A stretch of 35,897 bases of DNA, from positions 1 to 35,897 of the forward strand of contig JBNKLQ010000023.1 in assembly GCA_050292445.1 (NCBI GenBank). Reading direction: 5' to 3'. The stretch comes from Leptofilum sp050292445 (GTDB lineage Bacteria > Chloroflexota > Anaerolineae > Promineifilales > Promineifilaceae). The translations under genes and the position numbers were made by a program. Shown one piece after another: positions 34,900-35,897 of the stretch. How positions within the stretch are numbered: position 1 is the first letter of the stretch; every line of letters begins with the position of its first letter. Below the pieces are notes generated by a model, which saw nothing but the letters and a program-made list of their open reading frames with translations, ran no database searches and was not told the DNA's origin.

Positions 34900-34903
34900 A
34901 ATC

Positions 34904-34948
34904 TTAACCCGCTTGTGAATGTTTACAAGCGAATTATTTTTGGGTTAA
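34904..34948 (-). promoter_or_regulatory. second hairpin just downstream of the binding-protein gene
   Basis: An inner 7-bp stem (34910-34916 with 34925-34931) lies within an outer ttaacc/ggttaa pairing (34904-34909 with 34943-34948). It lies 6 bases beyond the stop of the binding-protein gene and may protect the 3' end of its transcript. Confidence 0.4.
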
Positions 34949-34954
34949 AGGCCG

Positions 34955-35897
34955 TTACTCTTCGGGGAATAAATCGTCGTATGTGATGGTGAAGTTCGGG
35001 CCAAAGTATTGCAGGTTTATTTCTTCCAGGAAGCCATTGCGGGCCAGTTCTGCCAGGGCTGCATTGACGGGTTCTACCAGTTCGCTGTCCAGCGGGTAGA
35101 TGAAGCCAAGCTGGTCGCTGGACATGGACGGGCCAACCAACTGCAATACGTCTGCGTTTTCGCCCAGGTAACCTTGGCCAGCTACCTCGTCGATGATAAC
35201 GGCGTCAATGTCGCCAGCAATGAGCGCCTGCACGGCAAAGGGGAACTGCTCAAACGCTTGAATGCGCTCTTCTGGCAAATATTGCAGGGCGGTTTCGTAG
35301 TTGGTGGTGCCGGTTTGGGTGCCCAGGAGCAGATCCTCATCGTTGACAATGTCATCAATGCTTTCGATGCGGTCATCATCGAGACGAACCAGCAGGCGCT
35401 GCTCAATGTTGATGTAGCCGTTAGAGAAAGCCACAATCTCGGCGCGGTCATCGGTGATGGTGATGCCGTCGGCAGCGGCGTCATATTGGCCATCGGCCAC
35501 AGCCTGGATCATGCCTTCCCAGCCTGCTTCCACATAGACGGGGGTACAGTTGATGAGGCTACAGATTTCGTTCCAAACGTCATAATCCCAGCCAGCCGGT
35601 TCACCTGTATCGGGATCGATGTAGTTAAACGGCAGGTAGGCGTTCTCTACGGCGATGGTTACTTCGAGACCATCCAGGTCGGGTAAATCAGCGGCTTCTT
35701 CCGTTGCGCCTTCTTCTGCATCACCTTCTTCTGGTGGGAAGAGATCATCGTAGGTGACGGGGAAGTTCGGGCCAAAGTATTGCAGATTCACCTCTTCCAA
35801 GAAGCCGTTTTGGGCTAATTCGCCCAGAGCGGCATTAACCGGATCAACCAGGTCGCTGCCCTGAGGGTAGATGAAGCCGAGCTGGTCGCTGGACATG
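34955..35897 (-). CDS. polar amino-acid binding protein with tandem duplicated type-3 domains (N-terminus outside window)
   Basis: The frame is open through the right edge, so the methionine near 35896 is internal and not the start. About 313 residues are present: the last 55 or so of a first SBP_bac_3 domain (SSDQLGFIYPQGSDLVDPVN to TYDDLFPPEE), an acidic linker (GDAEEGATEEAADLPDLDG), and a complete second domain (LEVTIAVENAYLPFNYIDP, AADGITITDDRAEIVAFSNG, LLLGTQTGTTNYETAL). The second domain ends in an almost identical SSDQLGFIYP to TYDDLFPEE block. Type-3 proteins normally have one such domain of about 230 residues. Two domains could bind two ligands or raise local capture. It is the binding partner of the permease and ATPase downstream. 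Confidence 0.9.
   Translation of the reverse strand, partial: MSSDQLGFIYPQGSDLVDPVNAALGELAQNGFLEEVNLQYFGPNFPVTYDDLFPPEEGDAEEGATEEAADLPDLDGLEVTIAVENAYLPFNYIDPDTGEPAGWDYDVWNEICSLINCTPVYVEAGWEGMIQAVADGQYDAAADGITITDDRAEIVAFSNGYINIEQRLLVRLDDDRIESIDDIVNDEDLLLGTQTGTTNYETALQYLPEERIQAFEQFPFAVQALIAGDIDAVIIDEVAGQGYLGENADVLQLVGPSMSSDQLGFIYPLDSELVEPVNAALAELARNGFLEEINLQYFGPNFTITYDDLFPEE
34985..35897 (-). repeat. direct repeat from duplicated binding-protein domain
   Basis: The stretches 34985-35131 and about 35752-35897 are alike at DNA level, sharing gttcgggccaaagtattgca and gagctggtcgctggacatg-type segments. The period is 771 bp (257 codons). This shows the two domains arose by in-frame duplication; the rest of the left-hand unit lies outside the window. 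Confidence 0.8.

Noticed and set aside
35009..35686. 225-codon + strand open frame
   Set aside because: It is antisense to the binding protein, which has clear family motifs. The same applies to the 220-codon + frame at 32945-33607, opposite the ABC ATPase.

Overview
The window looks like chromosomal DNA of a free-living bacterium, most likely a member of the Chloroflexota (Anaerolineae or a relative). This rests on style rather than a marker gene: long mosaic proteins built from many GAF domains, a CHAT protein with an N-terminal adaptor-like domain, ABC systems with duplicated or fused binding domains, and roughly balanced base composition. The taxonomic call is an inference. No tRNA, rRNA, CRISPR array, transposase or phage gene was recognised, and no stretch over 300 bases lacks a gene.

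Region 1 (1-28706, all + strand) is a signalling array of about 28 kb. It opens with the end of a periplasmic binding protein and a good terminator (588-619). Six large sensor proteins follow. They differ at the N-terminus: a Cache-like domain (693, 12147), a helical extracytoplasmic domain (2761), a six-helix membrane domain (4662), a fused periplasmic binding domain (7192), or no membrane part at all (18520, 2200 residues). All six carry GAF domains (some also PAS) and end in the same C-terminal tail of about 45 residues. None has a kinase, methyl-accepting, cyclase or DNA-binding output domain. The seventh protein (25119) has the same GAF modules but ends in a complete histidine kinase core. 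A lone receiver protein (28875) follows. Inside the array sit a second binding lipoprotein (11029) and a corrinoid-protein/MtaA-like methyltransferase pair (16697, 17421). The simplest reading is a multi-input system in which many transmitter-less receptors feed one kinase and one receiver.

Region 2 (29341-32809, - strand) is a compact operon, read right to left: a CHAT-domain cysteine-protease-like protein with an adaptor-like N-terminus, a RecB/Cas4-like nuclease overlapping it by one base, and a THUMP-like SAM methyltransferase. A near-consensus sigma-70-type promoter lies upstream. A bidirectional-looking terminator separates this operon from the array.

Region 3 (32942-35897, - strand) is a polar amino-acid-type ABC importer: a binding protein with tandem duplicated domains (running off the right edge), a permease with a piece of binding-protein domain inserted after its first membrane helix, and an ATPase.

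Across all regions the 8-base palindrome ACGGCCGT occurs 38 times by hand count, against about 0.5 expected by chance. It occurs in all three reading phases and between genes, which resembles the highly iterated palindromes of cyanobacteria.
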